64,000 nt of DNA from contig JAEZKQ010000010.1 of NCBI GenBank assembly GCA_023436115.1, positions 62,001 to 126,000 on the forward strand, given 5' to 3'. The stretch comes from Bacillota bacterium (lineage in GTDB: Bacteria; Bacillota; Clostridia; Christensenellales; SZUA-584). Shown piece after piece: positions 44,395-53,200 of the stretch (its first letter is position 1; each line of letters starts with the position of its first letter). Position numbers and translations under genes: made by a program. The notes under the pieces are model-generated. The model had not been told where the DNA came from. It worked only from the letters and a program-made list of their open reading frames with translations, and did not search any database.

Positions 44395-45684
44395 TTAAGG
44401 AACGACCTTCACAATGCTAAACATGCTGTCAAGCACGATCCAGTTTTGCGGGAATTCCAGACCCAGCAGCCAATAACTCACGCCGCGCAGATCGTATTTA
44501 TTGACAAGCAGCAGCTTGGCACGGACACTGCGCGCATCCTCAAACCAGACTTCATGCTCAGCACCGTTTGCGTCGAAGTATTTGAATGTGGGAGTCTGTG
44601 TCTGCTGGTCGAAACGTATGGTGGCCCCTTCGGCAGCGGCCAGCTGCAAGGCTTCCTGAGGGCTTAAGCGTTTTGCGAATTTACCGCCGGGCACAAAAGG
44701 CAGCGTCCAGTCATAGCCGTACAGCGGCATACCCATTAATATCTTGCGGCTGGGTATCACCGATACCGCATAGCGGATCACATCTTCAACAAGGTCGACC
44801 GGTGCGACAGCATAAGGCGGCCCGCCGGACCATCCCCATTCATATGTCATGATAACCACGAAATCGACGATTTCACCGTGCGCACGATAATCATGCGCGC
44901 CATACCATGCGCCTGTTTGAACATCCGACGTCTTGGGCGCAAGCGCCGTTGAGACCACAAACCCTTGAGGACGCAGCGCTGCCACCAAACGCCGCAAGAA
45001 ATTGTTGTAAAGCTCGCGGTTATCCGGAGATATGCGCTCAAAATCAACATTCACGCCGTAGTATCCTTTGGTTCGCATCGTTTGCAGCAGATTGGCAATC
45101 AATGTATCTTGAATTGCTGTGCTGGCGAGTATGGAATCGACCAGCTCGGTATCAAAATTGCCCTCGCTGAAGTTTGTAATGACCATCAGGGGCGCAATGC
45201 GGTGGTTTCTGGCCTCGGCCAGCATGGCAGTATCGTTAATGGGTGTGAGCGTTCCGTCTGCGCGAACCTGATAGCTAAAAGGGGCTAAATATGTGAGATA
45301 ATCGCCGACTTCCCGAATGTATCGTGTTTCATTTTCCGGTGTTGAGGGTTCGATATAACCGTTCACCTCAATGTAACCGTAGTTTTTTTCCCGTACGGGT
45401 ATGCGCAGGACAGTTCCCGGTCTGATTAAGTCGGGATTAGTTAATCTGTTAAGTGCAATGATACTGCTGGTTGTGGTTCCGAAACGCCGCGCGATCGACC
45501 ATAGGGTTTCACCCGGGGCAACAGTGTGAGCAATTTCCCTAGTGGGTATCACAAGAGACTGGCCCACAACGAGAAAGGGCAAATCGTTTAATTCATTGGC
45601 GCGGACAATATCATCCGAGGGGACACCGTAACGCTGTGCGATTTTATAGAGAGAATCGCCCGGCTGTACAACGTGTATGTCCAA
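44395..45684 (-). CDS. sleL: LysM-GH18 cortex-lytic glycosidase, SleL/YaaH type
   Basis: The 429-residue protein has two LysM repeats (residues 2-47 from HVVQPGDSLYKIAQRYG, and 52-97 from HTVAPGETLWSIARRFG). A GH18 catalytic domain follows with YYGVNVDFERI near residue 210, where the terminal glutamate is the likely acid, and VVIMTYEWGWSGG near 276. This is the architecture of SleL/YaaH, an N-acetylglucosaminidase that degrades cortex fragments during germination. It lacks a signal peptide, as expected for a protein put on the spore from the mother cell. A mother-cell-type promoter lies upstream. Confidence 0.9.
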   Translation of the reverse strand: MDIHVVQPGDSLYKIAQRYGVPSDDIVRANELNDLPFLVVGQSLVIPTREIAHTVAPGETLWSIARRFGTTTSSIIALNRLTNPDLIRPGTVLRIPVREKNYGYIEVNGYIEPSTPENETRYIREVGDYLTYLAPFSYQVRADGTLTPINDTAMLAEARNHRIAPLMVITNFSEGNFDTELVDSILASTAIQDTLIANLLQTMRTKGYYGVNVDFERISPDNRELYNNFLRRLVAALRPQGFVVSTALAPKTSDVQTGAWYGAHDYRAHGEIVDFVVIMTYEWGWSGGPPYAVAPVDLVEDVIRYAVSVIPSRKILMGMPLYGYDWTLPFVPGGKFAKRLSPQEALQLAAAEGATIRFDQQTQTPTFKYFDANGAEHEVWFEDARSVRAKLLLVNKYDLRGVSYWLLGLEFPQNWIVLDSMFSIVKVVP

Positions 45685-45726
45685 ATCTCATCACTTCCTT
45701 AGACTTAATTTTTTATCATACTGTTT

Positions 45727-45753
45727 TATTATATGAACCCCTTATGGCATGGT
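45727..45753 (-). promoter_or_regulatory. SigK/SigE-like promoter of the sleL-like gene
   Basis: Minus strand AC (45752-45753), 16 bases, CATATAATA (45727-45735). It matches AC-N16-CATANNNTA, 43 bases before the start codon. Confidence 0.6.
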
Positions 45754-45885
45754 GCGTTACAGCGTCTTGCTGTCATGTATATTTTTCGTTCTAAAGTTTT
45801 ATCACTTTTTGCGCTAGTGCAATATACTGTACTGTATGCAATAAACGGTGATGACCGGCAAACTTAAACAAAAGGTTGTGATTCA

Positions 45886-46329
45886 ATGGAATTGTCAGCA
45901 AGAGAGCTGTTTGCGCGAATGATAAAGTGCGAAGCCGGCGGAGAGGGCTTGGATGGCATGAAAGCTGTCGCATCCACGATAATGAACAGGGTGCATGTCT
46001 CTTACGGTGAATACTTAAGAACAGGACAGGGGGACCTGCGTCGGGTGCTTACCCAGCCGGGTCAGTTTACATGTTATATGGATATAGTAGGAGGGGAATA
46101 CAATCCGCAGAATGTGTGGAACATGACGCCCGATCAAATTCACTATGACGTAGCTGATTGGGCGTTGGCTGGTAATGTTCATACGGGTGCGATAGAAACA
46201 CTTTGGTATATGAACCCGTTCACTGTAGAATGTCCGCCATACTTTCCATATAACAGAACCGGCGTTCAATTCAACAGGATTGCCCAGCACTGTTTCTTTC
46301 AGCCGACGTCTCTGTATGCATTAACTTAA
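45886..46329 (+). CDS. cwlJ: CwlJ-type spore cortex-lytic hydrolase
   Basis: The 147-residue protein consists only of the SleB/CwlJ catalytic domain: LFARMIKCEAGGEGLDGMKAV with the catalytic glutamate near residue 16, then STIMNRVHVSYGEYLRT. It has no signal peptide and no PG-binding domain, which fits CwlJ rather than SleB. In Bacillus, CwlJ sits in the coat and breaks down cortex during germination, and it needs GerQ. The gerQ-like gene follows 26 bases downstream, supporting the call. Confidence 0.88.
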   Translation: MELSARELFARMIKCEAGGEGLDGMKAVASTIMNRVHVSYGEYLRTGQGDLRRVLTQPGQFTCYMDIVGGEYNPQNVWNMTPDQIHYDVADWALAGNVHTGAIETLWYMNPFTVECPPYFPYNRTGVQFNRIAQHCFFQPTSLYALT

Positions 46330-46355
46330 TTGCTAAGAAAGGGGGGATAAAAATA

Positions 46356-46907
46356 ATGGCTTATAATCAAAGCTATGACAACAAAATGATGACAGGCAAT
46401 GCATCACTACCGCGGGCGATGCAAAACAACCAAAGAAACATGACGACAAAACCCATGCGAAACAATATGCAGATTGGTATTCCTGAAAGAAGCGAAGCAA
46501 TGATGAACATACCGGGAACAAGCAGTCTGCCGGGAGGAAGATTAAATATGTCCGATGGTATGATGGATTTTTCCGGAGGCCTCACGACGTCACAGGGAGG
46601 GATGACCTCAATGCCGGACGGTACTATGGGAACGCCGATGATGCCCGGTATGCCGTCTGCCCGGACATCGGGCATTGAAACACCGACAACCGTAGAAAGC
46701 CCGTATTACTCTGCAGGCTTTTTAAGAAACTTTATCGGTAAGAACATGCGCGTTGAATTCTTAGTCGGCACTTCCGGCACACTTATTGACAGGGTCGGTG
46801 TCCTGGTGGAAGTGGGCGCAAGCTATATTGTGTTAAGGCCGCTGCTGACAGACGACCTGCTCATGTGCGATTTGTATTCCATAAGATTTGTGACGATATA
46901 CGCTTAA
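46356..46907 (+). CDS. gerQ: Spore coat protein GerQ-like
   Basis: The 183-residue protein has a Met/Asn/Gly/Ser-rich, low-complexity first 110 residues. The C-terminal domain of about 65 residues (YYSAGFLRNFIGKNMRVEFL, DRVGVLVEVGASYIVLRP, DLLMCDLYSIRFVTIY) resembles GerQ. GerQ is needed for CwlJ to reach the coat and is cross-linked there by transglutaminase in Bacillus. Its place directly after cwlJ fits. The low-complexity part is richer in methionine than expected. Confidence 0.75.
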   Translation: MAYNQSYDNKMMTGNASLPRAMQNNQRNMTTKPMRNNMQIGIPERSEAMMNIPGTSSLPGGRLNMSDGMMDFSGGLTTSQGGMTSMPDGTMGTPMMPGMPSARTSGIETPTTVESPYYSAGFLRNFIGKNMRVEFLVGTSGTLIDRVGVLVEVGASYIVLRPLLTDDLLMCDLYSIRFVTIYA

Positions 46908-46972
46908 AGACTTAAAGCTTTCAGCTCTTTAGAACGAATAAAAGACCTTAGGGGATCTATAAGCTTTATAAA

Positions 46973-47008
46973 CCCGGCAAACGATTAAACCGTTGCCGGG
47001 ATTCTTTT
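46973..47008 (+). terminator. Terminator of cwlJ-gerQ
   Basis: Stem CCCGGCAA / TTGCCGGG, then ATTCTTTTTG. Confidence 0.8.
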
Positions 47009-47100
47009 TGTACATGGCATCATGGATATCCCCTATAAAGCGAATATAGAAACGATAACACGCATAGCTTGGAATATGAGTGATATAGAGGTATTGTACA

Positions 47101-47925
47101 ATGAAATTTAAAGGCATTGCTGTTTTTATAGTCGCATGCTTGGATGTTGTGCTGGTTGCGCTCTCCGTTGGATTGGGCTTTTCGAGCGAAGTCTGCTTTA
47201 ATCATGTGGCCCATAGCGAAACGAGCATCTATAACTGGTATTGCATGCCGCGCACTGACGGTGCACAGCCGCAGGACTGCCCGGAGTTTGCGTTTATAGA
47301 CGAGTTCGACGCATATTGGGTGGGCGATCCCGATGAGAAAGTCATATACTTAACGTTTGACGCGGGCTATGAAAACGGCTATACGCCACAGATACTTGAC
47401 GCGTTAAAGAAGCATGACGCACCCGCAGCATTTTTTCTTGTGGGTCACTATATGAAAACGGCTCCCGACCTTGTGAAGCGTATGACTGAGGAAGGCCACC
47501 TCGTATGCAGCCATTCTATGAACCATAAAGACATGGCCGCTATGACGGATTTTGCTCAGTTCACCAAAGAGATGAAAGACTTGGAAAAGCTCTATAACGA
47601 AACCACGGGCAAACCGCTGGCGAATTATTTTCGTCCCCCCGAGGGCAAATTCAGTGAATTGTGTTTAAAGTACGCTCAGCAGCTTGGCTACAAGACATTT
47701 TTTTGGAGCATTGCGTATAAGGACTGGTATGTGGATGCCCAACCCGCTGAGCAGGATGCCATCAATACCATTATATCACGCACGCATCCCGGCGCGGTTG
47801 TGTTGCTGCACGCCACATCAGCTACGAACGCGGCTATACTCGACCGTCTCATCACACAATGGGAGAGCATGGGCTATCGGCTGGAGAGCCTTGATAAATA
47901 CCCGTTCCCGAGCAACAGCCAATGA
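47101..47925 (+). CDS. pdaA: Polysaccharide deacetylase of PdaA type (cortex muramic-delta-lactam synthesis)
   Basis: The 274-residue protein has an N-terminal membrane/signal segment (GIAVFIVACLDVVLVALSVG) and a NodB-type deacetylase domain. Motifs are YLTFDAGYENGYT near residue 83, HSMNHKDMA near residue 139, and RPPEGKFSE near residue 179. The LTFDAGYENG form is typical of PdaA, which deacetylates muramic acid on the way to the delta-lactam that marks spore cortex. It lies in the sporulation block after gerQ, behind a terminator, so has its own promoter. Confidence 0.9.
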   Translation: MKFKGIAVFIVACLDVVLVALSVGLGFSSEVCFNHVAHSETSIYNWYCMPRTDGAQPQDCPEFAFIDEFDAYWVGDPDEKVIYLTFDAGYENGYTPQILDALKKHDAPAAFFLVGHYMKTAPDLVKRMTEEGHLVCSHSMNHKDMAAMTDFAQFTKEMKDLEKLYNETTGKPLANYFRPPEGKFSELCLKYAQQLGYKTFFWSIAYKDWYVDAQPAEQDAINTIISRTHPGAVVLLHATSATNAAILDRLITQWESMGYRLESLDKYPFPSNSQ

Positions 47926-48020
47926 GCGGCCCCGCTTTATAGCGGCCTCATATTGACTATCCATTGATACCTATTCTGAACGTTATCAGTGGATGAATCG
48001 CATGTCATATATTCACGCTG

Positions 48021-48048
48021 AAGAGAGATGCCGTCTCTCTTTTTTTAC
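48021..48048 (+). terminator. Terminator after pdaA
   Basis: Stem AGAGAGA / TCTCTCT around a 5-base loop, then T's. Confidence 0.8.
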
Positions 48049-48098
48049 AATTCATTGCTTCGCTATATGTTAAAATAAGCTCAATAACAGGAGGACGC

Positions 48099-49151
48099 AT
48101 GAGGGACAAGCTTTTAAACTGGTATAAAGAGAATAAACGGGATCTGCCGTGGCGGCGAATCCGCGGGCCGTATGCCGTGCTCGTGTCGGAGATGATGCTT
48201 CAGCAGACCACAGTGGAAACGGTGCTTCGCTACTATAAGCCGTTCATGGACCGGTTCCCCGATGTCTATGCACTGGCTGCGGCGCAGGAGCAGGATGTGC
48301 TGAGCGCGTGGCAGGGCCTTGGATATTATTCTCGGGCCAGGAATCTGTACCGTATTGCAAAATTCATCGTGAGCAAAAATCAAGGCGCTTTTCCGGAGAG
48401 CTTTGAAGCTTGGCGCGCGTTGCCGGGCGTCGGGCCTTATATGGCGGGCGCTGTGATGAGTATCGCTTTTGGCAAGCCATATCCGGCTGTGGACGGCAAC
48501 GTGCTTCGCGTGGTCTCGCGGCTTTTTGGCTTACGTGGAGATATTTCGCAGCCCAAAACTCGCAAAGAGGTGGAAACATGCGTTGCGGCTCTGATGGCAG
48601 ATGACCAAGCGGGGGATTTTACGCAAGCGCTTATGGAACTGGGTGCGCTGATCTGCCGTCCTGTCTCGCCTGCTTGTTTGAAGTGCCCCTGGATTGAAGA
48701 CTGCACGGCAATGAGGCAAAACGCTGTGGACGAAATTCCCGTCAAAAAACAGCGCACCAAACCGCGCATTGTGCCATTGTGGGCGGCTGTGATAGAAACC
48801 GGGGAATCGGTGCTGCTTGAGTACAGGGAGAATGAATCGCTGCTGGCGCGTATGTGGGGACTGCCTTTGGCCGAGCGCAAAGACGATGAGCCGTTTGAGA
48901 AAGCGTTTGCAGACAAGTATGGCATTAAAATTAATGGCGGGACAATCATCGGCAAAGCGGTGCATGTGTTTACGCACCAGCGGTGGGAGATGCAGATCCT
49001 TCGTTATCGGGTCGATTGTGAAGAAGCGCTTCATGCCGCATGGGAATGGACACCTTGGGCACAAATAAATGAAAAGCCCATACCCACGGCTTTTTTAAAG
49101 GTACTCAAAGCTGCGGCAAAACAGAGGGTGGAAAGGACGAAAAATGAGTGA
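48099..49151 (+). CDS. mutY: A/G-specific adenine DNA glycosylase
   Basis: The 350-residue enzyme removes adenine opposite 8-oxoguanine. It has the catalytic-glutamate block VSEMMLQQTTVETVLRYY near residue 28, helix-hairpin-helix LPGVGPYMAGAVMS near residue 108, and VDGNVLRVVSR near residue 130. The 4Fe-4S cysteines CRPVSPACLKCPWIEDC lie near residues 186-202. The C-terminal NUDIX-like domain is present. GGAGG precedes the ATG. The end overlaps msrAB by 8 bases, joining two oxidative-damage repair functions. Confidence 0.95.
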   Translation: MRDKLLNWYKENKRDLPWRRIRGPYAVLVSEMMLQQTTVETVLRYYKPFMDRFPDVYALAAAQEQDVLSAWQGLGYYSRARNLYRIAKFIVSKNQGAFPESFEAWRALPGVGPYMAGAVMSIAFGKPYPAVDGNVLRVVSRLFGLRGDISQPKTRKEVETCVAALMADDQAGDFTQALMELGALICRPVSPACLKCPWIEDCTAMRQNAVDEIPVKKQRTKPRIVPLWAAVIETGESVLLEYRENESLLARMWGLPLAERKDDEPFEKAFADKYGIKINGGTIIGKAVHVFTHQRWEMQILRYRVDCEEALHAAWEWTPWAQINEKPIPTAFLKVLKAAAKQRVERTKNE

Positions 49152-50094
49152 ATATAAAACGGCGGTATTTGCGGGCGGGTGTTTCTGGTGCATGGAGCCG
49201 CCTTACGCGGAAATGGAGGGGGTCATCAAAGTTCTGCCCGGTTATACGGGCGGTCTTACAGAAAACCCCACTTATGAACAAGTCTGCGGCGGGGGAACAG
49301 GCCACTTCGAGGCTGTTGAAATCACCTATGATCCGTCAATAGTGTCTTTTGAACAATTGATCGAGGTTTTCTGGAGGCAAATAGACCCCACGGATGCTTA
49401 CGGACAGTTTGCGGACAGAGGACGGCAGTATCAGACGGCCATTTTTTACGGCGATGATGAGGAGAAACGCATCGCGGAGGATGCCAAGCGCCGCATACAG
49501 CGCCTGTTCGATAAGCCAGTCCGCACGCAGATATTACCCAAGACCACGTTCTACACCGCCGAAAGCGGCCACTGCGCTTATTACCAGAAGAACCCTTTGC
49601 ACTACGGACGCTATAAGTCCGGTTCGGGGCGTGCAGCTTATATTGCGGGTGTGTGGGGAAAGGATGCGCTGAGGGACAGGCTGTCGCCGGTGCAATACAG
49701 CGTGACGCATGAGAACGCGACCGAGCCGCCTTTTCGCAACGATTATTGGGACAACCATGAGCCGGGGCTTTATGTGGACGTGATATCCGGTGAGCCGCTG
49801 TTTTCATCGCTGGATAAATTCGATTCGGGTTGCGGCTGGCCCAGCTTTACTCAGCCGGTGGATGAGCGCCGCATAACGAAAAAAAAGGACTTAAGCCACG
49901 GTATGGTACGCACCGAGGTTCGCACCAAGGGTACAGACGCGCATCTGGGGCATGTGTTTGAAGATGGCCCCGGGCCCACCGGCCAGCGATACTGCATCAA
50001 TTCGGCGGCGCTGCGTTTTGTACCGTTTGCTGATTTTGATAAAGAGGGCTACAGTGCCTATAAAAAGCTGTTCGTTGATCCGATAGAAAAGTGA
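49144..50094 (+). CDS. msrAB: Bifunctional methionine sulfoxide reductase MsrA-MsrB
   Basis: The 316-residue fusion has MsrA first (AGGCFWCMEPP near residue 10, GTGHFEAVEI near 51). MsrB follows (residues 180-300, with FDSGCGWPSFTQPV, GTDAHLGHVFEDGP and the catalytic cysteine in RYCINSAALRF). It reduces both S- and R-methionine sulfoxide in proteins. The two zinc-binding CxxC pairs of many MsrB domains are absent. It starts inside the end of mutY. Confidence 0.96.
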   Translation: MSEYKTAVFAGGCFWCMEPPYAEMEGVIKVLPGYTGGLTENPTYEQVCGGGTGHFEAVEITYDPSIVSFEQLIEVFWRQIDPTDAYGQFADRGRQYQTAIFYGDDEEKRIAEDAKRRIQRLFDKPVRTQILPKTTFYTAESGHCAYYQKNPLHYGRYKSGSGRAAYIAGVWGKDALRDRLSPVQYSVTHENATEPPFRNDYWDNHEPGLYVDVISGEPLFSSLDKFDSGCGWPSFTQPVDERRITKKKDLSHGMVRTEVRTKGTDAHLGHVFEDGPGPTGQRYCINSAALRFVPFADFDKEGYSAYKKLFVDPIEK

Positions 50095-50122
50095 AATAAT
50101 ATATCCAGGGATATATACAATC

Positions 50123-50149
50123 ACAAATAGTCGCGGATGTCATATATTA
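50123..50149 (+). promoter_or_regulatory. SigK-like promoter of the first Cys-rich gene
   Basis: AC (50123-50124), 16 bases, CATATATTA (50141-50149). This exactly matches the AC-N16-CATANNNTA pattern, 31 bases before the start. Confidence 0.6.
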
Positions 50150-50180
50150 TACTAACCAATATAAGGAGAGGTGATCATAT

Positions 50181-50864
50181 TTGGCATGTCCGACAACTGT
50201 TCATGAAACAGTATGTGTTCAAGCGAATGTAACAATAACACCGCAGGTCGATGTTGGAGATATTATGACGTTTTGCGCAGGTGCTCCGTTTATCGGCGCT
50301 TGTCCGGGCACACCGGCTTCATTCTGCAGTTTCATGGTGAGCCAGAATATCTGCGTACAGGTGCCTCTGACATTCCATGCTAATGCAACAGCTACACCCG
50401 CGGGGATCGTTTGCGGTGAACCTGCAATGGGCGGCTGCCCAACCCAAACGGGGTGCACGCATACAATTGGATTCTACAGAAATAATGAAGCGGTAACCAA
50501 CGCCTTAATCACGGGTGCGGGGGGATCAATCGTATTGGGTATTGCTTCTCAAGGCTTGAGTTTTACCGTAACGACGGCAAACGCAAATGCTGTACTTGAC
50601 TTTAATACGCCTTCGCCGCCCGCCCCGTCTGATCCGCCTTTTGCAGGCCAGTATCAGGTGCTGTATGCGCAGCTGCTTGCGGCTAACTTAAATGTATTAA
50701 GCGGTGCAACATGTGAGTTTGCAACAGCAGCTATTGCTGCGGCAAATACGTTCTTGGCGAATTCACCTGCCGGGGGTCAGGCTGGAGCACCCGCGGTTCA
50801 GGAACCTTTGGCTCTGTTCAATGAGGGTGACGCTCCCAATTGCCCTGAACATTGCCCTGACTGA
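50181..50864 (+). CDS. Cysteine-rich putative spore coat protein 1
   Basis: The 227-residue protein starts at TTG 50181, 7 bases after AAGGAGAGGTG. Its first 90 residues match the neighbouring gene: CPTTVHETVCVQANVTITP, then CSFMVSQNICVQVPL and ATPAGIVCGEP. The rest (CTHTIGFYRNNEAVTNALI, then QYQVLYAQLLAANLNVLSGA and AAIAAANTFLA) resembles a divergent form of the secreted-protein module that normally reads CTxTxGYWKxH...LAAKLN. No signal peptide is present. With a SigK-like promoter and nearby germination genes, a coat or exosporium role is likely but unproven. Confidence 0.65.
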   Translation: MACPTTVHETVCVQANVTITPQVDVGDIMTFCAGAPFIGACPGTPASFCSFMVSQNICVQVPLTFHANATATPAGIVCGEPAMGGCPTQTGCTHTIGFYRNNEAVTNALITGAGGSIVLGIASQGLSFTVTTANANAVLDFNTPSPPAPSDPPFAGQYQVLYAQLLAANLNVLSGATCEFATAAIAAANTFLANSPAGGQAGAPAVQEPLALFNEGDAPNCPEHCPD

Positions 50865-50878
50865 GATACGGTCTATAG

Positions 50879-50905
50879 GCCCTGCTTGAACAGCAGGGCT
50901 TATAT
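50879..50905 (+). terminator. Terminator-like hairpin after Cys-rich gene 1
   Basis: Stem GCCCTGCT / AGCAGGGC around 5 bases, then a T/A-rich tail. Confidence 0.65.
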
Positions 50906-50927
50906 TTATATCGTCATTGATATAGTC

Positions 50928-50954
50928 ACAATTCAGGTAACGAAACGTATAATG
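50928..50954 (+). promoter_or_regulatory. Weak SigK-like promoter of the second Cys-rich gene
   Basis: AC (50928-50929), 16 bases, CGTATAATG (50946-50954). It has the same TCACAA context and spacing as the promoter of the paralogous gene but a poorer -10 match. Confidence 0.35.
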
Positions 50955-50987
50955 TAATATCATCAATTAAAGTAGGTGTATATAATC

Positions 50988-51455
50988 ATGGAATGCCCGG
51001 CAACAGTTCAAAAAAAGGTATGTGTTGAAGCAAAAGTGACGGTGACACCTGATGCGCAGATCGGCGATGTGCAAGCAAAATGTGTGGGGAAACCAAGGTT
51101 TGAGCCTTGTCACTGCAATTCACGCGATTGTACGATTATGGTAAGCCAATTGCTTTGCGTCCGGTTTCCTATAAAGTTTTCCGCCATGGCCACTGTCGAA
51201 CCTGCGGGCATTGTTTGTGATGTGCCCCAATTAGAACCATGTATCCAGGAGCCGCCATGTAACGCAAAAATCTTCAATTCCATGGTGCAGGACGGATGCC
51301 AATGCCTGCTGCCGTGCCCGGAAGAGCCGTCATGTCCTTATGAAACCGCGCCACCTATATATCGCAGAAGATGGTTTTCTTTCCCAAGGTTATGCATTTT
51401 GCCGCTGTTTTGCAGGAATCATTATTTCTGGCGGCCGAATCAGAGATGCAGGTAA
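50988..51455 (+). CDS. Cysteine-rich putative spore coat protein 2
   Basis: The 155-residue protein is a paralogue of the preceding gene. CPATVQKKVCVEAKVTVTP aligns with its start, CTIMVSQLLCVRFPIKF with CSFMVSQNICVQVPL, and VEPAGIVCDVP with ATPAGIVCGEP. After this shared domain it has a cysteine/proline-rich stretch (CNAKIFNSMVQDGCQCLLPC) and a basic, aromatic tail with more cysteines. It lacks the GYWK-like second module. No signal peptide. The ribosome binding site is weak (AGTAGGTG). Confidence 0.6.
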   Translation: MECPATVQKKVCVEAKVTVTPDAQIGDVQAKCVGKPRFEPCHCNSRDCTIMVSQLLCVRFPIKFSAMATVEPAGIVCDVPQLEPCIQEPPCNAKIFNSMVQDGCQCLLPCPEEPSCPYETAPPIYRRRWFSFPRLCILPLFCRNHYFWRPNQRCR

Positions 51456-51537
51456 ATTCAAATAAGCCGCTGTATGAGGTTTGTCCATCCGCTGTCTTCA
51501 TGGTATGATACAGGAAAAGACAAGTAGGGGTGGAGAC

Positions 51538-52290
51538 ATGAAAATCATATCGTGGAATGTCAATGGTCTGCGCGCGTGCTACAACAAAGGTTTTCTGGAA
51601 TTCTTCAGGGAATCGGATGCGGATATTTTCTGTATTCAGGAGACGAAGCTGCAGCGCAGCGACATCGAATTTGACCAGCCGGGCTATTATGACTACTGGA
51701 ACGATGCGGAAAAAAAGGGTTATGCGGGTACGGCGGTGTTTTCCAAAGCCGAGCCGAAGGCCGTGACATACGGCATCGGTATCGACAGTCACGATCATGA
51801 AGGCCGTGTGATCACACTGGAATATGACAGCTTCTATTTTGTAAACGTCTATGTACCCAACGCGCAGGAGGAGCTAAAAAGGCTTTCCTACCGTATGACG
51901 TGGGACGATGATTTCCGCAGTTATTTATGCGGCCTAGACAGCATAAAGCCTGTCATCGTCTGCGGCGATTTTAACGTGGCGCACCGGGAGATCGATTTAA
52001 AGAACCCGTCTTCCAACAGGCGTAACGCGGGCTTTACTGATGAGGAGCGTGCGGGCTTCTCCAAGCTGCTGGACGCGGGCTTTGCGGATGCGTTCCGCCA
52101 GCTTTATCCGGATACGCGCGATGCCTACACGTATTGGTCTTACCGCTTCGGCGCACGCCAGCGCAACGCAGGCTGGCGTATCGACTATGCGTGCATATCC
52201 AAACGCATATTAAACGAGCTTCGCGATTTTACCATTCACAGCACTGTGCTGGGGTCGGATCATTGCCCGGTTTCTATTGACATTTTTTAA
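51538..52290 (+). CDS. exoA: Exodeoxyribonuclease III / AP endonuclease
   Basis: The 250-residue enzyme cuts DNA at abasic sites and trims 3' ends. Signature motifs are ISWNVNGLRA at residue 4, FCIQETKLQ near residue 34, CGDFNVAHREIDL near residue 141, RIDYACIS near 216, and GSDHCPVSIDI at the end. The length is normal for the ExoA group. GTGGAG precedes the ATG. It complements the nearby mutY in base-excision repair. Confidence 0.96.
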   Translation: MKIISWNVNGLRACYNKGFLEFFRESDADIFCIQETKLQRSDIEFDQPGYYDYWNDAEKKGYAGTAVFSKAEPKAVTYGIGIDSHDHEGRVITLEYDSFYFVNVYVPNAQEELKRLSYRMTWDDDFRSYLCGLDSIKPVIVCGDFNVAHREIDLKNPSSNRRNAGFTDEERAGFSKLLDAGFADAFRQLYPDTRDAYTYWSYRFGARQRNAGWRIDYACISKRILNELRDFTIHSTVLGSDHCPVSIDIF

Positions 52291-52335
52291 TAAGCGCTGT
52301 GTGTGCTTAATATTATGTAAAGGAAATAATAGAGT

Positions 52336-52485
52336 ATGAAGTTTGTGTGTAAGGTTTGCGGTTATGTGTTTTCCGTGGAGAATTATGAGCCCGATTACTT
52401 AGATGTCATGGAAATGATCCCCGATGATTTTGAATGCCCCAATTGCGGCGCGTTTAGAAACAGTATTGAGCCGGACGAACAATAA
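52336..52485 (+). CDS. Small rubredoxin-like zinc/iron-binding protein
   Basis: This 49-residue protein (starting MKFVCKVCGYVFSVE) has two CxxC knuckles, CKVC at residues 5-8 and CPNC near 34-37, separated as in rubredoxin-type folds. It also has an acidic middle and the PDDFECPNCGA ending typical of rubredoxins. AGGAAATAATAGAGT upstream gives a weak site. It may carry electrons or simply bind zinc. Confidence 0.65.
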   Translation: MKFVCKVCGYVFSVENYEPDYLDVMEMIPDDFECPNCGAFRNSIEPDEQ

Positions 52486-52564
52486 CAAGCTGGTTCTTTA
52501 TAGCGCATAAGCGCCGTCCATTCGCAAGATAATAGTATCATCATATGACGGCGGAGCTTTTGCA

Positions 52565-53191
52565 ATGGATTGGGCGGAATCATGTTTTTTGGAATTTGAG
52601 AAGCATTTGATGCAGGACGAGAAACCCTCTGATTATTTTAACGAGTTGATTCAAAAGGAAGCGTTCCCGGCAAAAGACCCGTTCACGATGCTCACCGACC
52701 TTATTGGTCTGGAACAGTCTCCCGTCCACCATCCCGAGGGTGACGTTTGGAACCACACCATGTTTGTGGTGAATAATGCCGCCATGACAAAGCGGCTCAG
52801 CAAATCACCGCGGGCTTTGATGTGGGCAGCGCTGCTCCACGACGTGGGCAAAAAGGAAACAACAAAGCTCCGAAAAGGCCGCATTACTGCCTACGATCAT
52901 GACAGGGCCGGAGAAAAACAAGTAGTCCGGTTTATTAAGACATGCGGCGAGAGCGAGGCTTTTGCGCGTGAGGTGGGGGCGCTGGTGCGGTGGCACATGC
53001 AGGCGCTGTACGCATCCAAAAATCTGCCGTTTTTTAATCCGAAAGCCATGCTTGCGCAAACGGATGTGAATGAGGTGGCGCTGCTTTGTTTGTGCGACAG
53101 GCTGGGGCGCGGCCCCGTGAGCGCAGAAGGTATCGAAAAAGAGCAGCACCAGATTGCGGCGTTTGTGGAAAAGAGCTTAAAACGCCGGTAA
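52565..53191 (+). CDS. HD-domain phosphohydrolase
   Basis: The 208-residue protein has the HD superfamily metal motif: VHHPEGDVWNHTM near residue 54, AALLHDVGKKETT near residue 88, and RWHMQALY near residue 141. It resembles the HD part attached to some CCA-adding enzymes, but without the nucleotidyltransferase. The substrate is unknown. It is followed after 10 bases by the AhpD-like gene, probably in one transcript. Confidence 0.85.
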   Translation: MDWAESCFLEFEKHLMQDEKPSDYFNELIQKEAFPAKDPFTMLTDLIGLEQSPVHHPEGDVWNHTMFVVNNAAMTKRLSKSPRALMWAALLHDVGKKETTKLRKGRITAYDHDRAGEKQVVRFIKTCGESEAFAREVGALVRWHMQALYASKNLPFFNPKAMLAQTDVNEVALLCLCDRLGRGPVSAEGIEKEQHQIAAFVEKSLKRR

Positions 53192-53200
53192 GGAGGGTCA

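Noticed and set aside
50946..50954. Second Cys-rich gene promoter taken as a full SigK site
   Set aside because: The -10 element CGTATAATG deviates from CATANNNTA; kept only as a weak candidate.
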